From positions 186,001 to 250,000 of the forward strand of contig JAQGEQ010000316.1 of NCBI GenBank assembly GCA_034620365.1: a stretch of DNA of 64,000 bases. The letters are read 5' to 3'. This stretch comes from Pegea sp. RAD2-039 (taxonomy: Eukaryota > Chordata > Thaliacea > Salpida > Salpidae). Below are positions 12,285 to 25,700 of this stretch, one piece after another (positions within the stretch are counted from its first letter, which is position 1; every line of letters starts with the position of its first letter). Below the pieces are notes generated by a model. The model was not told where the DNA came from. It saw only the letters and a list, made by a program, of their open reading frames with translations, and did not search any database. The translations under genes were made by a program, and so were the position numbers.

Positions 12285-13907
12285 CTTTTCAGCATTTTAA
12301 TTTTCTTTTATTGAATCTGATTTTTTCCTCCTAAAAACTTAATAGTAACATTTTATCATCCAATTACTTTTTATTTTGATATTTGAACTGATATATTCAT
12401 CTAAAACATAAATCTAAATTTTTGATGTAGAAATATGTTAGTCTCCAAAATTATTCTCTCTACTAAAGACTTTTAGAAAATTTTTGATAATTTTTCATTT
12501 ATATCTTCTCAAGAATTATTACTCAGTTTTTATAAATGATATTTTATTTAGATTTCCTCATCCAAAATCAGATTAATAGTGAACAAATTTAAGTAAAAAT
12601 TTTGATAAAGATGATTCAAAAGTTTTATTAAACTCATCTTCAACATTTATCTTATTCTAATCAAAAACGCAATAATTTTTTTCACGATTTGAAAAAAAAT
12701 GTTTCTACTTTTAATATTTTGACTTACTGAATTTTGCAAACGATTTATTTTACCTTTCTTCGAACTGATAAGTTGATTTTTAAATTGTTTCTTAAAACTT
12801 AAACCTTGACTCTGCTTGCTTGAGTAGCAAGTCTTTATGTTTTTATTTCGATTATTATTAGTAAAGATTAGGATTCAACTTTCACTTATCAGGAAAGAAA
12901 ACTAGGCCAAAATATTCGTCAAAACCTTAAGGTTTATTCCGAACACCGCTATAAGGTTGCAAATGAGGATTTTCGATAAAAATATAATTTGATTTTGCTA
13001 GTACTTGTTAAAGTCCAACTTATACATTAAAGACTGAAAATATTTTTCTAGCAGCAGTTTCAAACCTTCTAGCAATGGTTTGAAGTAAAACTAAGTATAT
13101 AAAATTAGATTCAAAATTCAAAGTAATTTAGTAAATGATTGATAGTTGATTCAGAATGATTAATAATCGTAATTCTTCTTTTGACCTGATACTGAAACGC
13201 TTCTTATCATTTTTCGTAATATTTAGTAAGACCTATTCATAGTGATTTTAGTTTTCCAATTCATTTGATACTTATAATTTTCAATCTCTTGAGACTTATA
13301 GCTTAAGCACCACCTACATGATTTTAGTTAAACATTAACTAAACTAATATTAGACTTAAATTTTGGTTGCGTTGCACTGCAATTGGAGATTCCGTTGAGT
13401 TGCATTTTATAAACTCAGATCAAAAACCACTTCTAAAATGTTGCATATAAACACTTTTGACTAAATTATTCATAGTGTCTTAAAAATTACCAGATAAACT
13501 GAAAGTTTGTTGATTTTAACAAAATCTATAAAAATTGAATAAACCCATAATTATGCTTATAAAATTAAAAGAGTAAATAAAAGTAATCATTGTTTTTTTA
13601 ATCGTGAGTTTTTTGGTTTATTTTACATTAATAGCGGAAAGTTAAGGATGCATAATTTTTTGATCAACAACATATAAAAACATTTACTGAAATAATGATA
13701 AAAATTTACAAAACTTATCATTCAAAGTTAGCAGAAAATAAACTGAAAAATTGAAGCTGTATTCAGGTATTCTGGCAGTAATACACTCAACTTCATTCAA
13801 ATGTTTTGATAAAATAAATATAATTACTTTTACTAAAAGTGGCAAGTAAAAATTTAGTTAGTTCTTATTTAGAACTTCATTCGAATTTGTAGCTATCTAA
13901 AGAACTA
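12285..13907. other. Convergent intergenic region between CIAO2A and the EGF/TM gene
   Basis: Both neighbours end here (tail to tail), so the stretch holds two 3' UTRs. A minus-strand AATAAA (plus-strand TTTATT at 13618-13623) lies about 290 nt beyond the stop of the EGF/TM gene and is a plausible polyadenylation signal. No other feature was recognised. Confidence 0.5.
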
Positions 13908-16900
13908 TCAAATTGTAGTCTCATCTCTTATACTATTCTCTGAAAGAGAAGAACTTAAGTCAACGGAATTTTTACCTAGGTTGAACATCTCAGGACCCAG
14001 GCTTGGCTTCCATCCTCGTCGAACAGCTATATCAACATCTTTATTTTGCTTTTTTGCACTTTCATTTTGCTCTGGAATCTTCCAAACAATAGGAGAAGTT
14101 CCTTTTTCAACTAAGTTGATATCGTTTGCACCATCAACAGAAGCAGTTCCACTACTCTGGCGCTCTTCATATTCTTCTTCTTCATCTGTAGTTGAATATC
14201 TTCTTGTTTCATGGCCTTGACGTGAATAGGAAGATGATCTTCTTCTTCGACGACTTGAAGTTACAGTATAAATGTGTTCCACCTAAGCATCAGCTTTATA
14301 CAAATCTGCATCAAAATGAAAAGTTTATCTCACTTGATTAGGAGAAGAAGCTTTTGTTCTGTTTACTGACGAGATACTGTTTTCAACTTTGTAAAATCCT
14401 TCATTATCGACGCCAGTTTGAAATTGGCTTAGAGCTCTAAATTTTGTTTTTAAGAATTGAATAAAATCTTGTAAAAAATATTTTTATAATTTAATGTGGT
14501 TATTTATTTTTAAAAAAATTTAAATCTGAAAAAGTCATAGTTACAAATAGATGTTTAACAACTAACCTTGCTTTTTTCTCTCTTTTTTTCTTTCTGTAAA
14601 TCCAACAGGAAATTATAATAGCAGCTTGAAGTACTAAATATGCGCATATAAGCACTGTCACCAAAACCCATAAGGCTAGAACAATTTGACATCTTTCACC
14701 AATGTACCACAGGTTTGAGCTTGACATACACCTTAAAATAAACATTTGATTGCGAAACTTGATGGTTTAATCTAAAAAGCGGTTAGAATTTATTAAGAGT
14801 AAAAATAATATTTTTTATAGAGGTGACTATCACAGTTTTCTCTTAATTGTAAAACTAATTTGTTGTAGTTACGTGCAAATCGGCTGCTGGTTCGGATCAG
14901 TTTGCTCACAAGTTCCATTATTTTTACAATAATCTAGCTTGCATTGTGAAATACAAGTAATTGTGACACCGTTTAGAACTTCAGTGCAAGCTAAATTACC
15001 ATCACAAACCCCTGAAACTCCACATAAGCTTGCACCTTAAAACAAACATTCAAACTAGTAATTATTTTTAACATCATCATATTTCATTGCTACGTCAAAA
15101 TAGGTTTAATTAAATCAGAAAACTTTCTTAATAAAAAGTCAAAACCTTGAAATCTAAATGATTCGGAGTCGTCCGCTGAGAAGATTAAACTTAGCTCTGA
15201 CGTGGCAGATAAAAATTCACTAAATACATCAAAGTTTCCTATTTCAGTTTCAATTTGATCATCTGTTACTCCACTATCTTTTAATATTTTGTAATTGTAT
15301 ATAGTGTCAAATGTTACCTGTATGAAAAAGTATATTCAATTGTGCTGGCTAATTTATGATTAAAAATCAGTTTTATTTGTCATTCCAGTTTTAATGTTAA
15401 AATATTCATATAACAGAACTGTCGAAAAGCATTTTTCTCGCTTTATTCATACACTTTGGTGCTTTCCAAAATTAGTTTTAAATTTTTCAACACTTTTTCT
15501 ACTTTTAAGTCCCACTAAATTCTCTATAACCAATTTTTACTGCTGTATCTGTGAAAATTCGCACAACAACTAAAGATCTTATTGGTAATTTTGCTACTAA
15601 GGGTTTTTGGGCATTTATTGAGCTTAAATACCAATTAAATTTATCAAAATTCTAGAATTGTTATCTAAATCAATTTTATAATCACTTTAAAAGATTTATG
15701 TCCAGTTAAAAGGTTCTTAGCGCAGTTTAACTAACTTTTCTCAAATTTGGTTTTTAGCCCTAAATAGTATATTAGTATACGAACCCTATCTGTATTTTCG
15801 AAATAGATCTTCGTTTTAGATTGTTAATGAAGTTTTCTAAATCTACTTGAACTATAATATTCAATCAATTCAAATCATGAAGGGTAAATTTAAACTTTCA
15901 CATATTTAGAAGATTCACTTAAAACTATTCTATTTATTTTTGTGTATTTTATCTGTATTCATTCTCGATCAGACCATAGTTCTACTGGAAAACTTTTGAA
16001 AAACTTCGTAAATTAAATCTTTTAAAAAAGGTATAAGACTACCATAAAAAATATCACAATCTTACTGGGTCTGTAACTTATTCCTTGTAAAACCTAAATA
16101 AAGATTAAGTTTTTAACAGAATTGTTTTTTAAAGTTGAATTTTAAACTAAATAAAAAATTTGTAAACATAATAATAAAATAAATGTTAAGCTAATAATGT
16201 CAAAAATTTGTACAAGGTTTAACTGCAAAGAAATATACAATTTTGATGGCATGACAGGATAAAGTTTGAGAAGAATGTTTATTAAATAACCTTAAACAAA
16301 TATTACCTTGATAACATCTCTTGAAATAGATTCATCGATGACATTATCTATATACAGAATTCCAGCAAATTTCTCATATAACGGAATCATCTGCACATGA
16401 AAGAAAAACAAAATCTTATTATAAAAGTTGCTCCTGTAAGACTTTATATTTCAAATTAGAAACTAAATGAAAGCATAAAAACTATTTTCACATTAAATCT
16501 CATAACAAAAATAATAATTAAGTTACTGCATTAACTTTATTTGCAGTAAAAGTTACAAATAGGTGCTAATTCATCCATCAATAAAAGTAGTACAAATTGC
16601 TGATTTTTGTGGCCAAAATTCTTTTAAAGCATAAATTTCTAAACTTAGATCTTATGACCCTTTAGCATTTTGTGAAATATTTTACTAGTTTAAACTAGCC
16701 GGTGTTAAAAGATGATCATCAAAATACGTTTTAGAGTATAAGCAACGTGAGTCAAAACATTTAAAATTTAGAAAATATTTTTATTGTTTTAACTGTTATT
16801 ATAAATAAAATAAAGTAAATAAAACTTTAATCAATTGATAGATATTAAAAGTAAAGAGTACTAACAGATTTTTTAAATGTTTCTTCTTTAAAAGTTGAAA

Positions 16901-17678
16901 CACTCAACTTCTTTCTTAAATGAACTGTGGTAGAATAAATTTTTGTTGTTGCTCCAACTAAGACAAAATTTAAATATATTAGATAAGATGTATGATCTAA
17001 AATCTGAAAACAGAATGAATCAAACCAACTTACTAATATCATAAAATTAAATTAGTATTACAAACACTAAATATACATTTAACAATTTTATTTTTTATGA
17101 TCATATTAATAAAATAAACTTTTAATTAATTTAGTTGCTTATTATTGTTGTTGAAACAACAACCTTATTATGATATTTGAAAATATTCATTCAGCCTCAA
17201 ATAAAACTTACTTGGCACCAAATACTTGTAGAAAACTTTTCATTAAATTTGATGGATTTATAAATGAAGAAAAGATAATTTTCTTTAAAACTAATATATA
17301 CTATTAATTAGTATACTTAAAATTTTTTTATGTATCTTCAAAAAACAGTTTTCAGTTTAGGTAAACAAATTTTATGAGCTAATTTTTATCACTGCTAAAA
17401 TAGCAATTCGTTTGATACTATATACAAATTTGTTTTTTCAAAAATAAAAGAGACTATCTTGACCCACCTATATTTCCTGGCGTGTCTTTAACTGTTACAA
17501 GTGGAAAACGATCTTGAGCCTCTAAGAGAAAAAAACAAAATCAAATTACTTTCAAGTAAGCTACTTAAATTGTTAACGTTTTGGTAAAAAATATGCATAA
17601 TTTAAATTTATTACCTGCGTATACCAGTACACCAATAGCTAAGACGTATCTCACATAGTTTTGATACAACATTTTCAT
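13908..17678 (-). CDS. Uncharacterised type I membrane protein: signal peptide, N-terminal domain (SEA-like?), Cys cluster, EGF domain, TM, long tail
   Basis: Nine exons: 17678-17615, 17521-17468, 16957-16866, 16390-16307, 15317-15146, 15035-14873, 14731-14567, 14436-14334, 14282-13908 (1272 nt, 423 aa), all frame-consistent. Residues 1-22 (MKMLYQNYVRYVLAIGVLVY...) form a signal peptide. Residues 23-155 are a cysteine-free extracellular domain rich in D/E, V and F; its position before an EGF and a TM suggests a SEA-like fold, but this is inference. A four-Cys cluster follows (C160, C166, C172, C183), then a canonical six-Cys EGF domain (C187, C192, C198, C209, C211, C224; CKNNGTC and YIGERC). 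A TM spans 226-255, with RKKKREKK as stop-transfer. The 168-residue tail has an RRRRR run at about 310, a DEEEEYEE acidic run and many Ser/Thr. The third exon uses a TTTTGTCTTAG acceptor; a longer upstream version would shift frame. No named ortholog is recognised. Confidence 0.8.
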
Positions 17679-19389
17679 CTCCAAAGTCAGTTCTACAAAT
17701 AATTATAAAGATCCGAAAAAAGTTTGAAACAATTATTAACTGAAAATTTGATTTTATACCAAACGGATATATTAATGATTAAAATCAATTTCAATGAATT
17801 CTCAAACTAACGATTAAAAAACCTAAATCTCATAAAAAGTTAGAAAAGTTTATTTCATTGGTCACAACTGTTATTAAATATCTAAACGCTTACAAGTCAT
17901 AAGTCAACCAAGCATACAGTTTTTCATGTAAAGATAAGTGAAAAAGAAATATTATAATTTGAATTTTAGCCTTCAAAATTGAAAGCTTAATGTTAGCTAT
18001 CGTACTGTGCTTCTTCATATAAATAAAGATGTTGTAAAAACATAATAATTTTGTTTAACAAAAGCACTATCGTTGCCTAATGAATAATACATTTGTTTTA
18101 AAGGTTTTCACAAGTCAATATTCAATAAATTTATGTAATTTTTTAAAAAATAAATGTTAACATTTTTGCTAAAGGAAAAATCATTAAAGATGATACTACA
18201 CTGACAAAACTCAATCAAAAGTACACTTTACTATTTTTACTACCATCTATACCTAACTTACTGTTGGTTTTTGTGTTCATAATGACAAAAACGTAGGCTA
18301 TTTCAAACAAAGTTTCACGCTTGGCTAGTCAAGCTAGAATAAAATAATTTTAAGAGCTTATTCTGAAAAGGTTGAGGAGAAATCTTCTATTAAATATAAA
18401 TACTAAACTTTCTGTCTTTTGGTAAAATCATAATATTCCACAAACTTTTATTTATTTTTACTTTAATCGAAGTCGTTTAAGAATTATTTTGTTGCAATTA
18501 AAAGACTACAGAAATGTTCAAATATTAAATTGTCAATAATGTTGATTATGCTATTCAAATAATTTGTAACAAGTCATTTGTTAATAGATTAGTTTCAGCT
18601 TTGAGTTTCAAGCTTTTTCTAACTTTAAGCAGTAAGTAATATTTTTTAACAGCTCGCTCATACTTTTTAAACATTTATTAGCAACAAAAATAATTAAGTG
18701 AGAACAATACAAGGGCAAGTTTCACTTGACAATCTTTCAACATTTAGTTTTTCTTTAACTTACTTATTTAAACAGAAGATTTTCCTACCGCATACATACG
18801 CTTAAGTTGAAGACAGTCGTGTGCACCCAGTTTGTTGCAGGCTTTTTGTGCAATCTACAGCGGTGTTGTTCGGTGTTAAATGCCGTTTGAGTTTGTGAAA
18901 CTTATAGCACAAAAGACGTTATTAAAGAATTATATAGCGGTACAATTTTTAATTGGCAAAACAGTTGTCAAGCTCAGAAAGTTAAACCTAAATTGTTTAT
19001 CTACAATCATGGATGGTGTCACTAGTCTTTATCAATTCCCTAAATAATTTTCTTCAGTAGTATAAAATAGACTATGCTCTTTAATTTTACCGCCCGAAAT
19101 ATATACAAATACTTTTAGGGTTTCCAAAGTTATGAGAAATTGAGATGAAGCTTTAATGATTTTTGTCATGATCTGTTTGGCACTGAAAAGCGAGGACCTA
19201 CCAAGTCTTTTCAAAATTGTTGATGAACAATTATTGATGGTATGTCTAGTCAAGGACTGAGAATTAAAAGAAGTCACGGCTGCTGAAATAGAAATGACAA
19301 GATCAGGAACTCATTCGTAAATGGAATATGCTTATTAAAAAACAGTAATAGAGAATAAGACTTTGAATTCCATGAACATTGAATAGCGG
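17679..19389. other. AT-rich upstream region of the EGF/TM gene
   Basis: An AG acceptor (TTTGTAG) lies 14 nt upstream of the EGF/TM start codon, so a 5' noncoding exon is likely. The less AT-rich patch at about 18,790-18,920 is a candidate place for it or for the promoter. No protein-coding exon was seen. An open frame on the minus strand at 19,032-19,277 has no family similarity. Confidence 0.4.
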
Positions 19390-21790
19390 TAATCCTAATT
19401 AAGCCATTTTAGGTAATGCCATTGTAAACTTCTTCGATGCCAACAACATATCTCAAATGGTTACTTTTTCGACCCAAGTTATCTATGTTGATAAAAAATA
19501 CTTACTCTAAGATTCGATCACAATATGATTGAATTCAAGCTTCAACTGCAAGAAAACGGAATCTTTATCGAGGAAATTATGATTGCAATAATAAGTTTCT
19601 ACCAGATGTTAACTGGATTTCTGTCTTCAGTACTAATGAAAACATCAATCCTATTTACTCAAGGTTAACTACTGACATCATTAAAGAGTCAATTGAGAAA
19701 TTCATACCTTTTTACAAAAGCCACATTTGACCAAATATTTAGGGAATTTCCAACATTTAAAAAATCTCACACACAAACAAATTAAATCAGACCCTTCCAT
19801 CAAATCTATGTACAAAGATACTTGTTTAGTTTGCTTGAAATCTATTTTTAATTTCTACTTAAGGAAGAGAAAGTGCAGTTTTATCTTCACCTAGCAAGAA
19901 AACGTTTTTGGCTTCATAAACCACAAGATTAAGGTGAGATCTCAAATAGCTCTTTTGCTTGATAATAGAAACCAGCTTGCGATAGAGACAAAGAATAAAG
20001 CTAAATTGCTAAACAAACAATTTAATAACGTTTTTACAACCGATGATAGCAAATCTTCTTCTCTTTACTACTCTGACATTCTTACAAATGTCTCTGAGAT
20101 GATAGATCTTGACATAACAGTCGATATGGTAGCTAAAGCTATTTCTTCTTTAAAATAATCAGTTTTCAACATCCCAGATCAGATCCCAGCTTTTTCTTAA
20201 GAAAAACTAATTCCTCTTTATCACTACCTTTATCGCTACTCTTTAACATCACTCTGAGGCGAGGAAGAGTTTCACAAATTTGGAATAAAGCTATCATTAC
20301 TCTTATTTATAGAAAGGGTCCCAGAAACACTGCCTTAACTATAGACCAGTTTGATTGACTTCAGTTATCTGCAAAACTCAAGAACATATCATTCACAACC
20401 ATATGACCAGTCATTTGATGGAGCACCATTTAATATCTAATTTCCAGCATGCTACTGTGAAATGGAGATCTTTCCTGACTTAGCATCTCTCTTTTCTTAA
20501 TAAGCTTACAGCCCATTATGAAAGTAATACTCCTTGTGACATCATATATTTTGATTTTGCTAAAGCGTTTGATTCTGTCCCACACAACAAGCTCATTATT
20601 GTTTTACAAAAGTTAGAAATCAGCGGCCTTATGTTAAAATGGATTGAAGATCACTTATCAGGTGGAATCCAACAAACTCGTATTGAAAGATCTTTATCTA
20701 CTCCTAGTAAGTTACTATTGGTGTTCCTCAGAGTTCCGTTTTGGGGCCCTTCTCTTTTTTCCTTTTATTAAAGACTTCATCAAAAAAGTTGTAGCAGTAG
20801 ATGATGTTAGTGTATTCATATATCTAGATGACATTAAGCTCTTATGTAACAATCATTTACAACTTCAAACAGAGCTCTACACGTTGTAAGTTTGAACTTA
20901 AAACTTTTTCTCGTAAGCCAGCTGCAAATTCCTTAAAACAATTTTTCATCAACGGTTTTATTATTCCACGAATATCTTCGGTACTAAGTCTTGGCATTAG
21001 CCTATCGTCTGATTTGAAATGGCACATTTATGTTTCTAAAATCTTTACAAAACCAAGCAACCTTTGTCTACCTTATTATAAATACCTTTGATTCTAAGGA
21101 TACATACTTTTTTATTAATTTCTTCAAATTGTATACACGTCCAATTCTCGAATACAAAGTCAGTGCATAAGTCAGTGCATGGATGCCATATCAAGTTGGC
21201 GATATTAAAAAAATCGAATCTGTTCAGGCCAAATTTACGAGATTAGTATCCAGGAAACTTAATGTTAGATACGATAGTTGTAAACATCGCCTTAGCTTCT
21301 TGAATTAAGATACTTTGAAAATTTGAAAGATTAAATACGAATTAATTCTTATTTTTAAAATTATCTACAATTTAGTTGACCTTCAATTGGATGCTTTCTT
21401 TTCCATTAGCCTCCCTTCAAGAATGGTATGTTGATCAGAGCAAATTTTTTTTCATACCGGGTGATTAGTACTTGGAACTAGCTGCCATCAAAAATTTCCA
21501 TGTCAGAATCACTCGCGTTGTCTAAGCAAAAGTTTAAAATGTTTTAATATTGCCCACATTTGTATTTATAAACTGTGACTTTTTTCTCTTTTTATGTTTT
21601 TTAACATTCTTTGAAATTATTTACTGTTATATTTTATGGGGACAACTGAAATGTCGTGTCTTACATTTTTTCCTTTCTATAGTTGTATCTTAATTATATA
21701 TAATATATATTATGTCAGAATGTGATTAGCTATATGTGCTCTTTCCAAGCACCCTCTTCTCGTTTATTGTAATAAATAAATATAATAAAG
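19390..21790 (+). mobile_element. Decayed Jockey/CR1-like LINE (family A), ORF2 remnant plus 3' UTR
   Basis: Broken frames preserve the order of a LINE ORF2. The end of the AP-endonuclease domain is at about 19,420-19,540 (a FFDANN segment and DHNMIEFKL), then a linker (NYDCNNKFLPDVNWISVF), and an RT start near 19,990-20,150 (KAKLLNKQFNNVFT). A YRP/ICK block lies at about 20,340, DFAKAFDSVPHNKL at about 20,553-20,595, and a VLGP-type block at about 20,730. The active-site region reads YLDDIKL near 20,822-20,842 instead of the usual YADD. The terminal WN-LPS motif is at about 21,475, and the 3' UTR ends in TTATTGTAATAAATAAATA. Many stops and frameshifts make it inactive. The same 3' UTR recurs at 34.6-34.9 kb and, inverted, at 43.0 kb. 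Confidence 0.8.
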
Positions 21791-22720
21791 TGAAAAAAAT
21801 CCCAAAGAATTTACAGATGCGACTACTGAAAGTACGATAAATTACTTAATGACTATGAAAATGGTTATTTCAAATCAAATACATGTCTTAGATGTAGACA
21901 GAAGAAACATTACATCTGTCATGCAATTTCAAATGGAGTCACCCGAAAAGTAATCTTGTAGGACAAGAAAGAAGAGATCTGCGTTGAATAATCAAGCCTC
22001 TGAACTTCTTATTCTTATGAAAATATAAACCATTACATCGTGCATATTGAGCCAGCTAAAGATGGCAAGCAAAAAGAGGAAAGCAAAAATGATTATGCTA
22101 CTTAACAAGCTCGAGAGCAACGAGGAGCTTCTGCTAGCTCTAATCAGGGGCCAAGAAGGAGGTACCAACGTTCTGACTACGATGAAGATAGAAGCACCAA
22201 CAAATTGCGGTTGCAGAGATATAATTTGTGTGGGGTATATTTAAATTGGGTAAGAATAGTTTGCTGCTCACATATATGTGTCATTCTTCATTCTCTTACA
22301 GACCTGAGTCATTCTGTAGCAGACTTGGTGTTGTTTGTAATGTGCAGCGCTACTACTTATCGTTGCTGCTAGTCGCCTTTTACAAATTGAATAAAGTACT
22401 TTTGAAGAATTACACTGAGCTCCTTGGAAACAGCAGTAGGCTCCATAGAAGTCGTAACAACTGCGGCATATTACGATTTTATGGAAGAGACAAACGTGAG
22501 TGACGTGAGCTTGGCCAACACGATGAAGAGATTGCCTAGGCGTCCGTGCTATTGACCAAAGCGTTAGGGCGGCTATTTACAACAGGACCAATCGGCAACA
22601 GAGTGAGAAAGGCCAACGAAGTCCTGATTACGGCCACTGTTGGACAAATGCTAGATAAAAGCAAGATTATTTGAGAGCCTATTTATCATAATGATTTGCT
22701 TCACGTTCCTCTTTTGTTTT
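21791..22720 (+). repeat. GC-richer degenerate relic of unknown origin, probably a mobile element
   Basis: Base composition rises well above the surroundings at about 22,030-22,680. Several overlapping open frames on the + strand (22,047-22,244; 22,228-22,503) break into one another, as in a decayed coding sequence. Near 21,815-21,935 a frame carries two CxxC pairs (RCDY and CLRCRQKKH segments), which look like a metal-binding knuckle. Near 22,420-22,530 another frame reads YYDFMEET and LANTMKRLPRRPC. I cannot assign these pieces to a transposon class. It directly abuts the LINE tail, so it may be older element DNA into which the LINE inserted. Confidence 0.35.
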
Positions 22721-25700
22721 GACGTACAACATTTGGTAAAGGCTGTGATGAATTTGAATGATGTAACAGAAAAACTTCTAGCAGCTTACGTAAATTAAAG
22801 TTAAACATATGCAAGTACCTAGTCTATTGTAGGATTTTTGTGCAGTCTCTAGTCTTGCTATTTATTGTAAGTTGCCGCTTGTGTTGTGTGAAGTATAAAT
22901 CACAATAAGATTCACTTAAAACCTATATTTATTTTATATACCTATCAAAGTTTATTTAATAAAATATTATTAAACCTTAACAGAAGATTACTTTTTACTG
23001 CTATCATGACAGCTTATATTCAAGAAAATAGTTAGTATAAAGCTTGCATAAGAATCTCAATCAAACATGGGTTTGCTTGTTTGGCAGCGCGATAATCAAA
23101 CAGGCATTAATATAATCAATGATTCTTCAAGTTTTACAATGAGTACAAATAGTCAATATATAACAGATTGGGTTGACTTAATTTTCAAAAACTCTTGAGC
23201 CAATCACACCAAGCCAAGAAGAGCTTGACTTAAGACAAATCTTGTACTTGATTATCAATGATTGTCAAACGATTCGTATACTTCTAATAGAAGCAGGAGA
23301 GTAGCTACAAAGGCGTTTGTAAGCTGCTCAACTAATCACATAATAATTTTATAATAAACAAGTATGCACGGATAATATTAGCCTGTTGAAATATATTTGT
23401 AATAGAGAGCTTCCAAGAATGACTTATCTTCAACGGTATACCCTCGAGGTTGGTTTTATTTCAAAAGTAGTTGTAATCCTTAATTTTATAGCAGATTGAC
23501 TACAGATAGACTTTAATCACAGTAACATATAAGAAGTAGAGATTTAGTTCGTTGCACTAGAGATTTAGTAGTTTATGATGAAGACTGTACAGTCTAGAAT
23601 AGAAAGAGTGATAAACAAATAATAAAACAAAGGGTGATAAGTATAACGTCATGCTAACCAGTTTGAGTTGCCAAATCTTTTTATTTTTATTGATTACTTA
23701 CAGCAAAAGCTTTTATTTGAAACCTACAAAGGATTAAAGAGTTGAACAACTTTTTTGCCGGCAAAAGCGTTAAGTAACAAATTATAAACTTTTTGTTAAA
23801 AGATGTCATTTGGCAAAATACCCAAGTAACTGCTTTCACGCATGACGAAGAGTTTTAAAAACAGTTTTAAACAGTTTTATGCTCAAGCAAGTACTTTTTT
23901 CATGACGATTTTTTTTTGTCACGTAAGCAGTGTCTGTGCACCAAAAAATTATAAAAGGGGGACCATTTGAGGCAATAACTTGAAAACATATTTGAAGGTG
24001 TTTGCTTTGTCTGGGACACCTCGTATAATTTAAATACCTGATACTCGAGTACTGGTGCTTTTTGATTCGACTGTACAAGTTTTACAAAAAAGATTTAATA
24101 AAACTCATTTTCTGCGCTTAAAAATTCTTTAAGACGTCTTTGGACTGAAAAAATCTTTTATTTTTGACCTTAACTTTTTATTGCGTTTGTGTTTGGCGAC
24201 CTATTCAAAAAGAATTAAATTTGTTATGATTATTTTGGAAGTAAGATTCTGATGGATATGATTCACAAAGCAACATTTAGTTTACAGCAGATTCATATGA
24301 CTTACTTTGCAAATATTTCGATCTAATTACGATTGACTGATTACCAGCAGCTAATTACATCATAAAAGTAATTATAACAGTTATCTTGATTCTATTCTTT
24401 TTAGATTTAAGTAAGGGAATTTTTAAAAGTGCAAATTATTTCTTCTTATTATTATTATAATTTCTTGCTTAATGTACTTTTCAAAATTATCACATACCTT
24501 ATAATGCTGATCAATTGTTTAAATTTTAAGGAGTACTACTTTATACTTACCGCCATATAAAAGATTTAAAAAATTTAGATAAAATCTACAAATTTGTAAA
24601 AGATTTTTTTCTGGAATGATTAATTTTAAAATAAGCCATTTTCTATTTTATACCAATCATATTTTAGGTTTTGTTTACATTTTTGTTATCTTAGCTTATT
24701 AAATTTTTTAACTCCTTTATTCTCACTTATGCTGGCCTAAGATTTCTTTAAACTTTGAACACTATTGAAATAAACAGTGCCACAAAACATTTTATGAAAA
24801 GTTCTGATTATCTTAAAAAAATAAAGCAATTATGACAAAAATAAACGAGCTTTACCTAAATTGAATATCAACTAAAAACATTATCAGTGAAGTAAAATGT
24901 AATTATCTAAGATAACATGAAAATGAATAATCCAAAATTAATCACCAATAAACGATGTCTCACAATAAACCTATTTGATAATGAAACAGATAATTCATTA
25001 AACATAATATTTTTAACACAAATATGCCTATATGCTACTAACAATGATTTTCATTAGATTGTTCCATTGTTATTTATAGATGTTTACATTCTTCTTTAAA
25101 TTGTCTTTCCATTAATCGGTATTTGCAATTTCTTATGATTACTTTATTATTTATTCTAATCACAGAATAAGGAATGCCCTTCAAGTTGACTTTGAAAAAA
25201 AGTTTTTTATAAATCTGCCTTTTCATATTCTAATTCCATATAATACACTAAGCTCTATAAGAGAAAATTCTTAGTTATAGTATAGAAAGCTTAAAACCTT
25301 TTTCATCTTTTTTTAATCCATAAAGGTTTTTGGAGAAATTAGTAATATTAAAACATACAATGAAAGTTAACTTTATTTCGAAAATATTGTCACATTTTGT
25401 CGACTAAAATTCTAAACAAAGTGAGAGAAATAGAAAGTTAAAGTTATACTTAAAATTTTATAATAATACTAATAAAATACTATTAGAATAGTAAAATGAA
25501 TTACTTGACAATTTATGCAAGTTTAAACAGTATTTATTATACTATATACCTTAGCATATTTACTATTAACAATAGGAGAAAACTTCTTTCAAATGAAATC
25601 TTGTTTTATTTTGTGCACGTTTAAAAACACTTGTTTTAATAGCTTTCATCGTGTAAATAGAAACATGCTTTGCCGCGTTGGATGCCAAAATTCTTTATTT

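Noticed and set aside
13981-14220. A + strand 79-codon open frame
   Set aside because: It is antisense to the last exon of the EGF/TM gene, whose minus-strand frame continues in phase from the preceding exons.
16845-17042. Longer version of the third EGF/TM-gene exon starting at about 16,998
   Set aside because: Using that acceptor in the required phase leads to a stop codon. The internal TTTTGTCTTAG acceptor gives a continuous frame with both neighbours.
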